Source: CAZILN01 sp964540005 (GTDB lineage: Bacteria > Bacteroidota > Bacteroidia > Bacteroidales > SM23-62). From it: a DNA stretch of 24,145 nt. The stretch lies in NCBI GenBank assembly GCA_964540005.1, contig CAZILN010000249.1, positions 1-24,145 on the forward strand, read 5' to 3'. A model generated the notes under the pieces. The model was not told the DNA's origin. It saw only the letters and a list, made by a program, of their open reading frames with translations, and made no database searches. Shown here in pieces: positions 14,727 to 22,936 of this stretch; position 1 is the stretch's first letter, and every line of letters begins with the position of its first letter. A program made the position numbers and the translations under genes.

Positions 14727-15674
14727 ATGAATATCGTCTTTCTGGATAAAAAAACTATTGGGGATGTTGCAAATATGAACCTCCTGCATAAGCTCGGACA
14801 GCTGGATGTTTATGATAACACAAGCAGGGAAGAACTGCTGGAAAGGGCATCAGGGAAAGAGATCATTATATGCAATAAGGTGGTCATAGACAAGGAAGCC
14901 ATAGATAAACTGCCGGAGCTTAAGCTGATCTGTGTCACGGCCACCGGCATGAATAATATTGACGTAGAGTACGCAAAACGAAAAGGAGTACTGGTCAGGA
15001 ATGTGGTAGCCTATTCTACAGACAGTGTGGCCCAGACCACCTTCTCCATATTGTTTCATCTTCTTAACAGGATCGCCTATTATGATGCTTATGTTAAATC
15101 GGGCGCCTATGCGAAGAACAATATATTCACCCATCATGGTCCTGAATTCTGGGAGCTGTCAGGCAAAAGGCTTGGGATTATAGGACTTGGTAATATAGGC
15201 CGGCGGGTGGCAAAAATCGCTGAGGGTTTTGGCATGGAAGTGGTTTTCTATTCCACCACGGGCAGGAACAACAATATCAATTATAAGCGCTTCGATCTAG
15301 CCACCCTGCTGAAAACTTCGGACGTAGTTACCATACATGCTCCTCTTACAGAAGACACGAACAACCTGATCACCTATGATATGCTTAAGCTGATGAGGGC
15401 CTGCGCCATTATCATCAATACGGGCAGGGGCGGGATCATCAATGAAGCGGACCTTACCAGGGCCCTGAACGAGGATATCATAGCAGCTGCCGGTGTCGAT
15501 GTACTTTCCACAGAACCCATTAAAGCCGATAATCCCCTTCTCAAAGTAATTAATAAGGAGAAGATCGTTATTACCCCGCATATTGCCTGGGCCAGCCGGG
15601 AGTCCCGTGAAAGACTCGTTGAAAAGGTGGCCAAGAACATAGAAAGCTTCAAAAGGGAATACATCAGCAGGTAA
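14727..15674 (+). CDS. D-2-hydroxyacid dehydrogenase, glycerate/hydroxypyruvate-reductase-like
   Basis: This 315-residue NAD(P)-dependent dehydrogenase of the D-isomer 2-hydroxyacid family interconverts 2-keto and D-2-hydroxy acids such as hydroxypyruvate and D-glycerate. The nucleotide-binding motif is GLGNIG (153-158). The catalytic triad is in place: Arg234 in NTGRGG, Glu263 in VDVLSTEP and His285 in TPHIAW. After the second Rossmann strand it reads YSTTGR (175-180), with no acidic residue, so NADP(H) may be preferred. There is no signal peptide, so it acts in the cytoplasm. It converges with the isomerase gene at 15740-16672, and a hairpin terminator lies between them. Together with the nearby hydroxypyruvate-isomerase-like barrel it could handle a three-carbon keto acid, but both enzymes have many possible substrates. 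Confidence 0.88.
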   Translation: MNIVFLDKKTIGDVANMNLLHKLGQLDVYDNTSREELLERASGKEIIICNKVVIDKEAIDKLPELKLICVTATGMNNIDVEYAKRKGVLVRNVVAYSTDSVAQTTFSILFHLLNRIAYYDAYVKSGAYAKNNIFTHHGPEFWELSGKRLGIIGLGNIGRRVAKIAEGFGMEVVFYSTTGRNNNINYKRFDLATLLKTSDVVTIHAPLTEDTNNLITYDMLKLMRACAIIINTGRGGIINEADLTRALNEDIIAAAGVDVLSTEPIKADNPLLKVINKEKIVITPHIAWASRESRERLVEKVAKNIESFKREYISR

Positions 15675-15704
15675 AAGAAAAAGCCCGGACATTAATCCAG
15701 GCTT
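15674..15704 (-). terminator. rho-independent terminator between convergent genes
   Basis: AAGCCCGG (15681-15688) pairs with CCAGGCTT (15697-15704) with one C-A mismatch and an 8-base loop. On the minus strand the stem is followed by TTTTTCTTTTAC, a good U-tract, so it should end the isomerase transcript. On the plus strand the following bases are weakly T-rich, and it may also serve the dehydrogenase gene. Confidence 0.7.
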
Positions 15705-15739
15705 CCTCAATTTCAGTTAACTGCTGATAGCTGTTTCCT

Positions 15740-16672
15740 TCATACCATGGCACCTGCTTTTTCCAGCAGCTTCTTGGTAGCCCTGATGCCTTGAAATTCT
15801 GTTAAGTTCCGGCCTTCATATTCAATACCTATATAACCGGTGTATCCGGCTTCCTTGACGATTTTCAGCATCTTATAATAATCGGTCCTGGTTTCATCAC
15901 CGTTCTCATCGAAATTATTTGATTTGGCACTGACACCTTTCGCATAGGGCATAAACTCTTTTACACCCTGGTAGCGGTCATATTCTTCTTCGCTGCTTAT
16001 CCTGAAATTCCCAAAATCGGGCAGAATGCCGCATCTTGGATGGTCCACCATTTCCATCACCCCGGTCAGCCATTTTCCGTTACTGGAGAGTCCGCCGTGG
16101 TTTTCAACGATCACGTTAATTTCAAACTTTTCACCGTATTCACATAATTGGCGAAGTCCGTCTGCAGCCAGTTTCATCTGCTCATCATATTCTCCCTGGC
16201 TCCTGGCATTGACCCGGATTGAATGACAACCCAGGAAGGCGGCTGCTTCCACCCATTTGTGGTGGTTCCCGACAGCTGTTTCTCTCTTCTCTGTATCGGG
16301 GTCTCCCAGGTTGCCTTCCCTGTCAACCATGATCAGCAGGCTCACAACATCTTCATCAGTACATTTCTGTTTTAGTTCTTTCAGGAAAATAGTATCCCGT
16401 GCTTTGTCGAAGAAAAACTGGTTCACGTATTCAAGGGCCTGAATTCCAAATTCCCGCTTAGCGATCAGGGGGAAATTAATGGGGTCAAGCCATGACGGCA
16501 TGGAAATGTGCAGGGACCATTGTGCCAGGGAAATTTTGAACCAGGACTCACCTGACAGACCGGTTGCGGCATTACTTGATGCCATCGCTTCTGGAATACC
16601 TTGTAAGGATGATAATCCGGCAATTCCGGCAGAGGCGCCGGCTACATTCTTAATAAATTTTCTTCTTTCCAT
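15740..16672 (-). CDS. exported sugar phosphate isomerase/epimerase-like TIM barrel (2)
   Basis: This 310-residue xylose-isomerase-like TIM barrel belongs to a branch different from the other two in the window. The leader is twin-arginine-like (MERRKFIKN, then a small-residue core to about residue 31, GIPEAMASS). Probable metal ligands are Glu190 in VIVENHGG, Asp219 in ILPDFGNF and Glu284 in IGIEYEG. The usual third-ligand motif H-x-K reads SAK at 248-250 (GVSAKSNNF), which I believe is a subfamily trait rather than damage. The gene is the last of four on the minus strand, 92 bases after the DUF1080 gene, with a nested hairpin in that gap, so expression may be partly independent. The substrate is unknown; hydroxypyruvate or a keto-sugar are possibilities. 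Confidence 0.83.
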   Translation of the reverse strand: MERRKFIKNVAGASAGIAGLSSLQGIPEAMASSNAATGLSGESWFKISLAQWSLHISMPSWLDPINFPLIAKREFGIQALEYVNQFFFDKARDTIFLKELKQKCTDEDVVSLLIMVDREGNLGDPDTEKRETAVGNHHKWVEAAAFLGCHSIRVNARSQGEYDEQMKLAADGLRQLCEYGEKFEINVIVENHGGLSSNGKWLTGVMEMVDHPRCGILPDFGNFRISSEEEYDRYQGVKEFMPYAKGVSAKSNNFDENGDETRTDYYKMLKIVKEAGYTGYIGIEYEGRNLTEFQGIRATKKLLEKAGAMV

Positions 16673-16692
16673 TTGTTTTGATTTAAATTATA

Positions 16693-16733
16693 AAGGCTGT
16701 TCCCTGTGAGTTAACTCAACCGAAAACAGCCTT
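16693..16733 (-). terminator. hairpin with nested palindrome between DUF1080 and isomerase genes
   Basis: AAGGCTGTT (16693-16701) pairs perfectly with AACAGCCTT (16725-16733). The 23-base loop holds a second perfect 12-bp palindrome, TGAGTTAACTCA (16707-16718). On the minus strand the outer stem is followed by TATAATTTAAATC, so it could terminate or attenuate the DUF1080 transcript before the isomerase gene. The inner palindrome could alternatively be a protein site. Confidence 0.5.
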
Positions 16734-16764
16734 CATTCAACAGTTCATCCAGTCACATACCGGA

Positions 16765-17574
16765 TTACATTTCTTTAATCTTAATATTCCTGAACCATAC
16801 ATCATCACCATGATCCTGCACGCCGATATACCCTTCTCTGGCTACATTGACCCAGTCCGGGTTATAACCGGGAAACTTACTGTCTTTGATCATCTCGTTC
16901 CAGTCAGGTGTCCATAAATGGTATTCCACTACCTGTTCACCATTCTGCCTGTGGACCACAGTCCCTTCATAAACCAGTATTTCAACCGTATTCCACTCTC
17001 CGGCAGGTTTGGCATTCTGTGGTACTGCCGGGATAAGGTCATATAGGGATCCTGCTTTATGGTTTCCGTCCTTTCCCAGTTCGGCATCAATGTGCTTCTC
17101 ATTGTCAAGTATCTGCATTTCAGGAGCGGTTTTCCATATCTGCCAGCCTGGTATTTCCTGGGCCAGGTAAAAAATTCCTGAATTTCCGCCTTCACCGATC
17201 TTCCAGTCAAGTTTCAGCTTGAAATTCTTGTATATCTTGTCATAGATAATGTCTCCACCCAGTCCCGCTTCTCCGGTTCCTGAATAAAGGCAGTGCATGG
17301 TGCCATCTTCAATCACCCATCCTTCTTCGGGAAAGGCATCCTTGTTCCAGCCTCTCCAGCCTGTAGAAGTGGTACCGTCGAAAAGGAGTACCCAGCCGTC
17401 ATCGATTTCTTCCTGGGTAAGCATATTTGCAGAGACTTCTTCAACAACTTCCTCCATAGCATCTTCGAGTTCTCCCATGGCGTTTTCCGCTTTTTTCTTC
17501 AAGCCGCAGGAGAACATAAAACTGATAAGGGCAAGTCCCATAATAAAAAGGCCCAATGTTTTAAAATTTTTCAT
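16765..17574 (-). CDS. DUF1080 (3-keto-disaccharide hydrolase-like) lipoprotein
   Basis: I place the start at 17574, giving 269 residues. An in-frame ATG 29 codons upstream precedes a stretch that does not look like protein, whereas MKNFKTLGLFIMG opens a clean lipoprotein leader ending at Cys23 (SFMFSC). An acidic, helix-prone linker follows (about 29-48). The DUF1080 domain fills the rest, starting WVLLFDGTTSTGWRGW and including GNSGIFYLAQ and WNTVEILVYEGTVVH. Members of this concanavalin-like fold were found to act on 3-keto-sugars and glycals in glycan breakdown by Bacteroides; this member could do the same on the membrane surface. A candidate promoter is present 57 bases upstream, so it may have its own transcript within the minus-strand cluster. 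Confidence 0.85.
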   Translation of the reverse strand: MKNFKTLGLFIMGLALISFMFSCGLKKKAENAMGELEDAMEEVVEEVSANMLTQEEIDDGWVLLFDGTTSTGWRGWNKDAFPEEGWVIEDGTMHCLYSGTGEAGLGGDIIYDKIYKNFKLKLDWKIGEGGNSGIFYLAQEIPGWQIWKTAPEMQILDNEKHIDAELGKDGNHKAGSLYDLIPAVPQNAKPAGEWNTVEILVYEGTVVHRQNGEQVVEYHLWTPDWNEMIKDSKFPGYNPDWVNVAREGYIGVQDHGDDVWFRNIKIKEM

Positions 17575-17630
17575 GATAATCAAAGGTTTAGTTTGGTGTA
17601 AAAAGTTAAGTGAATTAGTTTTCAGTCCAG

Positions 17631-17662
17631 TAAAAATAATACACTGACCTCCAATATACAAA
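17631..17662 (-). promoter_or_regulatory. Bacteroidota-type promoter for the DUF1080 gene
   Basis: On the minus strand TTTG (17659-17662) is followed after 20 bases by TATTTTTA (17631-17638), matching TTTG-N19/20-TAnnTTTG apart from the last base. It lies 57 bases ahead of the start I chose at 17574 and supports that start over the upstream ATG at 17661, which overlaps the TTTG box. Confidence 0.4.
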
Positions 17663-17722
17663 TATTACCGGTAGATAAAACTTATATATCTGCCATTACA
17701 TCTGCCACATGCTATCCTGATG

Positions 17723-18583
17723 CTATAAAATGCTCTGCAGGTAATTAAAACTGTCCCTGGCACACTGCATGGGATGCTCGGGCCTGTCATGCTCCACGAT
17801 AAGGTATTTCATGCCTGCTTGCTCAGCATGAAGAAAGATCCGGGGAAAATCAATGATACCATCACCAACACAGGCAAATGATCTTTCCTGGGTATTGTCC
17901 ATGTCTTTCACATGAACCAGTTCGAAACGACCGGGATATTTTTCAAAATAGGGAATGGGATCAGCGTTTCCTTTATAGGTCCAGTACAGGTCTATTTCTG
18001 CGATGACCAGTTCAGGATCAGTATTGTCCATCAGGTAGTCATAAGGAATAGTATCACCCACTGGTTTGAATTCCATATCATGGTTATGGAAAGCAAATTT
18101 TATCCCTGCTTCCCTGCATGACAGTCCCAGGGCATTAAGATTCTCAGCGGCTGCCTTCAGCTCGTCCATACCCAGCATATTTACATCACTCACCCAGGGC
18201 CAGTAACATACCATATACTGTTTTTCAAGTTCCAGGGCTTCAGCTATCATCCTTTTCATTGCATCCTTCTCAAGCATAGCGGTCATATCGCCACCGCCTG
18301 CCAGTGGGACCAGGTCCAGTCTTTTCAGCAGGTCCCTGAATTCGGATAGGGATTCACCCATATAGCTCCCGAATTCAAGATATTTGTAGCCTATCTCTGC
18401 TACTTCCTCAAGTGCTTTGACATGATCATTCCTGAATTCACTGGCTATGGTATACGTGATCAGGCCGATATCCTTCAGGGTATTTACCTTTTCTGAACAG
18501 GATGACAGCAGGGGCAATCCAAAAAAAGTGCCGGCTGTGACAGCAGCCCCGTTTGATAGAAATTCTCTGCGGTTTACTTTCAT
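17723..18583 (-). CDS. exported sugar phosphate isomerase/epimerase-like TIM barrel (3)
   Basis: This 286-residue xylose-isomerase-like TIM barrel is paralogous to the one at 4971-5888. The leader combines a twin-arginine motif (NRREFLSNG, 4-12) with a lipobox-like end at Cys29 (LLSSCS), so it may be a Tat-exported lipoprotein. Likely active-site residues are Glu70 in YLEFG, HNHDMEF (166-172), Asp198 in EIDLYW, HVKDMD (224-229) and Glu264 in IVEHD. The start codon follows the stop of the SMP-30 gene with one base between (TAA-T-ATG), which strongly suggests coupled translation and a shared pathway, possibly isomerising or cleaving an oxidised sugar while the lactonase opens a lactone. Substrate unknown. 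Confidence 0.86.
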   Translation of the reverse strand: MKVNRREFLSNGAAVTAGTFFGLPLLSSCSEKVNTLKDIGLITYTIASEFRNDHVKALEEVAEIGYKYLEFGSYMGESLSEFRDLLKRLDLVPLAGGGDMTAMLEKDAMKRMIAEALELEKQYMVCYWPWVSDVNMLGMDELKAAAENLNALGLSCREAGIKFAFHNHDMEFKPVGDTIPYDYLMDNTDPELVIAEIDLYWTYKGNADPIPYFEKYPGRFELVHVKDMDNTQERSFACVGDGIIDFPRIFLHAEQAGMKYLIVEHDRPEHPMQCARDSFNYLQSIL

Positions 18584-18584
18584 A

Positions 18585-19550
18585 TTATTTTGATTGAAAA
18601 AAAGTGGCTTTAACTCCTTTTATATCGAGGTCTATGTAGAAAAGTCCTCCTGCATCAGGATATTTTGTTCTGGCCTCCTGGTTCATCCCCTGTGCGGCAG
18701 TGGTGATATACAGTGTTTTCAGGTCCTTGCCGCCGAAGGCACAGGAGGTGACATTCGGGGCGGCGACACTGATTTTATGCAGCAGAGCACCCGAAGAAGG
18801 ATCATAGCAGCATACAGCCGAGCCTCCATAGTGCGCAACCCACAGCATCCCTTCCGCATCTATGCACATCCCGTCAGGGCCTCCCATTCCTTGAGGTATT
18901 TCAACGGCAACCCGGTTGAAACTGATTTCTCCGGTCTTGTCCACATAATCATATTCCTTAACCTGCATGGTGGGGGTGTCGATGTAATACATCTTCTTTT
19001 TGTCGCCGGACCAGCAGATACCATTGGAAATAGTAATACTGTCAAGCATGGTATGTGCCGAGAAGTCATGGTCAAAACGGTACAGGAAGGCTTTGCCCCT
19101 GATATTCCCGCCCATTCCCATGCTTCCTGCCCACAGCCGGCCGGCCGGATCGCATTTACCGTCATTGAAGCGGATGCTGCCGGTATGCTTATCGGGTCTT
19201 GACCGGAAGATCATTTCTCCGGAGCCGAAATCATAGGAATAAATACCGTCCTCCAGGGCAACAATGGCTGTGCCGTCAGTAGCAGGCACAACGGTCCCTA
19301 TCCTCTGGCCCATCTCAATGCTCTTGTTCTCACCGGTCTGTGGTTCAAAAATATTGAGCAGGCCTTTTTCGATATCCACCCACCAGAATGCCTGTTGTTC
19401 ATGGTTCCAAATGGCTCCTTCACCAAGCGTGGCATCGGCTTTATATAAGAGTTGGGACTGAAGTTCCTTTTCCATTTTTTGTGCGTTGAGGTTGCTTGAG
19501 TTGACGATTATTAGAATCAGCAGGATAAAGGCCTGAATAATTTTATACAT
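18585..19550 (-). CDS. exported SMP-30/gluconolactonase-family lactonase
   Basis: This 321-residue six-bladed propeller protein of the SMP-30/gluconolactonase/LRE family hydrolyses sugar lactones or related esters with a divalent metal. A signal peptide covers about residues 1-23 (ending LNAQK). Expected metal ligands are Glu44 in TLGEGAIW, the Asn in TISNGICW and the Asp in GGPDGMCID; substrate-side RFNDGKCDPAGRLWAGSM is typical. It is the first gene of the minus-strand group and is followed after one base by an isomerase gene. The start at 19550 is divergent from the S9 peptidase gene across 147 bases. A TAACTTTA box (19583-19590) fits a -7 element, but no -33 partner was found. A sugar-lactone substrate is the best guess. 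Confidence 0.88.
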   Translation of the reverse strand: MYKIIQAFILLILIIVNSSNLNAQKMEKELQSQLLYKADATLGEGAIWNHEQQAFWWVDIEKGLLNIFEPQTGENKSIEMGQRIGTVVPATDGTAIVALEDGIYSYDFGSGEMIFRSRPDKHTGSIRFNDGKCDPAGRLWAGSMGMGGNIRGKAFLYRFDHDFSAHTMLDSITISNGICWSGDKKKMYYIDTPTMQVKEYDYVDKTGEISFNRVAVEIPQGMGGPDGMCIDAEGMLWVAHYGGSAVCCYDPSSGALLHKISVAAPNVTSCAFGGKDLKTLYITTAAQGMNQEARTKYPDAGGLFYIDLDIKGVKATFFQSK

Positions 19551-19697
19551 ATCAGCTGGTATTTCATGAGAGTTACCTTTTGTAAAGTTAAAATAATATG
19601 ACAGATCTTATACCTGTATCCGATGCTTAACCGCTTCCTGATCTAAAACAGCCGGATTAAGAATTTTTTTTAGCAAATTTGACCATTAAAAATATGC

Positions 19698-22145
19698 ATG
19701 GGAACGAATATGAAGAAATTAAATAAAATGAAAACAAACAGTCTCTTACTTCTGCTGCTGCTCATCCTCCCTCTGATACTGGAGGCCCAGGTCAATATCA
19801 CCTACCAGTATCCTCCTGATGTGATGAAAGATATCGTGGATGCACCTCCTACACCTTCTTCCTGGGTATCACCTGATGGGAAATGGATGCTGTTACTGGG
19901 CCAGCCCAGCCTGCCTTCAATAGAAGAAGTATCCCAGCCCGAATTCAGGATAGCCGGACTGCGGATCAACCCGCTCACCAATGGTCTGAGCAGGAGCAGT
20001 TACTACAACAGCATAAAGATTATTTCCCTTAAGGACCTGGAAGAATCAGCAATAACCGGCCTTCCGGATAATCCAAGGATATCGGATCTCGACTGGTCCC
20101 CGGACATGAAGAAACTTGCTTTTGCCAATACGGTATCTGAAGGTATCGAGCTATGGGTGCTGGATATAGGATCCGGACAGGCAAGGGTCCTGACCAAGCC
20201 TTTGCTTAACATGATATTCCGGTCTGATCCCTACCAATGGTCCTCAGACAGCAAATCATTGTATTTCATGTCTGTACTGCCTGACCGTGGCAACAGGCCT
20301 CAGGCCAGTGCAGTACCTGAGGGCCCGGTTGTCAGTGAAAATATTGGCAGAACTTCTCCTGTAAGGACTTACCAGGACCTGCTGAAGAATAAGTACGATG
20401 AAGCTTTGTTCGAGTATTATGGAAACTCCCGTATTATGCAGGTAAACCTCGAGGGAAAGCTTGCAACATTCGGGAATGAGGGAATGATCACGGATCTGTA
20501 CATTTCACCGGACGGTAATTATTTCCTTATTGAAAAGATCAAAAAACCCTTCTCATACATTGTGCCTTACTATAATTTTCCACAAACTGTTGAGATATGG
20601 ACCAGGGATGGGGCACATGTTAAAACTCTGGCTGACCTGCCCCTGGCCGACGATATCCCCACAGGATTTGGGTCAGTACGTAAAGGTCCGCGCAGTTTTA
20701 ACTGGAGGTCGGATGCGCCGGCAGAGGTGTACTGGGTTGAAGCACTTGATGAGGGAGATGCTTCCAAACAGGCAGAATACCGTGACCAGGTTTACTCACT
20801 CGGTGCGCCTTTTGACACTGAACCGGTGCCTGTGCTTAAAACCAGCCTTCGCTTTTCCGGACTGAGCTGGGGGAACGGTAATACGGCAATGGTATATGAA
20901 AGATGGTGGCGTACCAGGCGCCTGATCCTGAGCAGGTTTTCACCCGATAATCCTGAGAAGGAAAAGGAACTTATATGGGACAGGTCCACTGAGGATGTAT
21001 ATACTGATCCCGGTAGTTTTGTGCAGGAATATAATAAGTATGGCCGGTCCGTCCTGATGATGGAAGATGATGGGAAAACGCTTTACCTGAGAGGATACGG
21101 TGCATCTCCTGAGGGCGACAGGCCTTTTGTGGACAGCTTCGACCTGGACAGTAAAAAATCCAGCAGGATCTGGCAGTCCAGGGCCCCTTACTATGAATAC
21201 CCTGTATACCTGCTGGATCCATCCGGGGGAATGCTTATCACAAGGCGGGAATCTGTTAGTGAGCAGCCAAACTATTATATTCGTAATGTAAAGAAGAATA
21301 AACTGGAGCAGATCACCAGGTTCGTACATCCTCATCCTGAATTATCAAAAATTAAGAAACAATTCCTTACCTATCACAGGGAGGATGGAGTATTGCTGAC
21401 AGGAACACTGTACCTCCCTTACCAGGAGGATGAGAAGAACCGGGACCTGCCCGTACTGATGTGGGCCTACCCGCGTGAGTACAAGTCCGCCGCCGCGGCC
21501 GCACAGGTCGATGATTCTCCGTACCGCTTTGACAGGATCTCATACGGATCAAGTCTTATCTGGCTTACACAGGGCTATGCTGTAATGAATGATGCAAAAA
21601 TGCCCATCATCGGCGAGGGGGAGGAGGAACCCAACAATACATTTGTAAAACAGCTGGTTTCGAGTGCAAAGGCAGCAATAGATACACTTGTTGAGATGGG
21701 TGTGGCTGATCCGGATAAAATTGCCATCGGCGGTCATTCTTATGGAGCCTTTATGACGGCCAACCTACTGGCTCACAGTGATCTGTTTGCCGCCGGTATT
21801 GCCAGGAGCGGGGCATATAACCGTACACTTACCCCTTTTGGATTCCAGGCTGAGGAACGTACCTTCTGGGAGGCCCCGGAGATTTATTTTGCCATGTCAC
21901 CCTTCATGCATGCTGACAAGGTCAATGAACCCATTCTCCTGATCCACGGGGAAGCTGATAATAACTCGGGTACCTTTCCCATTCAGAGCCAGCGCTTCTA
22001 TCATGCCTTAAAAGGGCACGGGGCTACCGTGAGGCTGGTGATGCTGCCGCATGAGAGTCATGGATACCGGGCCAGGGAATCGGTCATGCACATGCTATGG
22101 GAGACAAATGAGTGGATGCGCAGGTATGTAAAGGGTGAACAATGA
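19698..22145 (+). CDS. secreted S9-family prolyl-oligopeptidase-like serine peptidase (S9D glutamyl type)
   Basis: This 815-residue protein has a signal peptide; the true start may be Met5 or Met11, since the hydrophobic run SLLLLLLLILPLILEAQ begins at about residue 15. A beta-propeller occupies roughly 35-560, and the alpha/beta-hydrolase domain carries Ser681 in GGHSYG, Asp754 in GEADNNSG and His788 in HESHGY, a complete triad. The N-terminal wording YQYPPDVMKDIVDAPPTPS and RIAGLRINP resembles the chloroplast glutamyl endopeptidase branch (S9D) rather than DPP4 or POP. It should therefore cleave peptides, perhaps after Glu, outside the cytoplasm. The stop overlaps the start of a methyltransferase gene by 4 bases (ATGA), so the two are translated together. 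A weak -7-like CAAATTTG sits at 19674-19681. Confidence 0.9.
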   Translation: MGTNMKKLNKMKTNSLLLLLLLILPLILEAQVNITYQYPPDVMKDIVDAPPTPSSWVSPDGKWMLLLGQPSLPSIEEVSQPEFRIAGLRINPLTNGLSRSSYYNSIKIISLKDLEESAITGLPDNPRISDLDWSPDMKKLAFANTVSEGIELWVLDIGSGQARVLTKPLLNMIFRSDPYQWSSDSKSLYFMSVLPDRGNRPQASAVPEGPVVSENIGRTSPVRTYQDLLKNKYDEALFEYYGNSRIMQVNLEGKLATFGNEGMITDLYISPDGNYFLIEKIKKPFSYIVPYYNFPQTVEIWTRDGAHVKTLADLPLADDIPTGFGSVRKGPRSFNWRSDAPAEVYWVEALDEGDASKQAEYRDQVYSLGAPFDTEPVPVLKTSLRFSGLSWGNGNTAMVYERWWRTRRLILSRFSPDNPEKEKELIWDRSTEDVYTDPGSFVQEYNKYGRSVLMMEDDGKTLYLRGYGASPEGDRPFVDSFDLDSKKSSRIWQSRAPYYEYPVYLLDPSGGMLITRRESVSEQPNYYIRNVKKNKLEQITRFVHPHPELSKIKKQFLTYHREDGVLLTGTLYLPYQEDEKNRDLPVLMWAYPREYKSAAAAAQVDDSPYRFDRISYGSSLIWLTQGYAVMNDAKMPIIGEGEEEPNNTFVKQLVSSAKAAIDTLVEMGVADPDKIAIGGHSYGAFMTANLLAHSDLFAAGIARSGAYNRTLTPFGFQAEERTFWEAPEIYFAMSPFMHADKVNEPILLIHGEADNNSGTFPIQSQRFYHALKGHGATVRLVMLPHESHGYRARESVMHMLWETNEWMRRYVKGEQ

Positions 22146-22864
22146 TCAGCGGGAGGAATAATTTCTGGAATATCCTGGCAGGGATTGACGGGGGAAGGAT
22201 ACTGGATATCGCCTGCGGAAAGGGACAATTTATAAAAGTGCTTATTGATAACCTGGCTGCTTTTGACCATATAAGCGGATTGGATGTGAACCGGGAAGTC
22301 CTGGCAGAAGCCTCAGAGACCTTCCGGTCCGATAACATCATCTTTCTCACCGGCAGTACACAGAATATTCATTTTCCCGATGAGAGTTTTGATACGGTAA
22401 GCCTTTCAAAGGGACTGCATCACCTGGAAGACCCGCACCGTGGACTGAGTGAAATGATGAGGGTTGCAAAAACTGGCGGTCTTATAATAATCAATGAAAT
22501 GTACTCGGATAATCTTACTCCTTCACAGCTCTCACATATGCAACATCACCACCTCAGGGCAGATATAGATAATCTGTTGGGGATCAATCATAATTATACC
22601 TTTACCCGCGATCAGATCCTTGAAATGGCGAATGAACTGGACCTGTATGACATATCTGTGCATGATTATACCGAGAAGACGGGCCCGCCCGATTCCCCGG
22701 AGATAATAAATGAATACCTGGATAAAATGAAAGGATGGGCAGGAGAAGTGAAAGGCCTGCCGGAAGAAACAAAAATTCTGGCTGCGATAGAGCAGGTGAA
22801 ATCAGGTTTTAGTAATAATGGGATCAGCAGGCCGCCCCAACTCGTAATACTGGGACATAAATAA
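22142..22864 (+). CDS. class I SAM-dependent methyltransferase
   Basis: This 240-residue methyltransferase has a UbiE/methyltransferase-11-type fold. Motif I is ILDIACGKGQF (20-30), with Asp48 in SGLDVN as the ribose-binding acidic residue. Motif II-like SFDTVSLSKGLHHLEDP and the post-motif VAKTGGLIIINEMY follow. The N-terminus before motif I is short, so there is no added targeting domain and the enzyme is cytoplasmic. Its ATG lies inside the stop of the peptidase gene (ATGA, 22142-22145), a typical coupling overlap. The target is unknown. The pairing of an exported peptidase with a cytoplasmic methyltransferase has no obvious explanation and may simply reflect shared expression. Confidence 0.87.
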   Translation: MISGRNNFWNILAGIDGGRILDIACGKGQFIKVLIDNLAAFDHISGLDVNREVLAEASETFRSDNIIFLTGSTQNIHFPDESFDTVSLSKGLHHLEDPHRGLSEMMRVAKTGGLIIINEMYSDNLTPSQLSHMQHHHLRADIDNLLGINHNYTFTRDQILEMANELDLYDISVHDYTEKTGPPDSPEIINEYLDKMKGWAGEVKGLPEETKILAAIEQVKSGFSNNGISRPPQLVILGHK

Positions 22865-22936
22865 AAAAATAGCCAGATATAAAAGGTTTTTTCGTCTAAG
22901 CATATTAACTTTACTCATCTCACTAAAAGTAATGCC

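Noticed and set aside
17575..17661. N-terminal extension of the DUF1080 protein from an upstream ATG
   Set aside because: The extra 29 residues precede a complete lipoprotein leader and overlap the candidate promoter, so the start at 17574 is preferred.
19674..19681. CAAATTTG as -7 promoter box for the S9 peptidase gene
   Set aside because: The first base departs from TAnnTTTG and no TTTG is found at 19-20 bases upstream.
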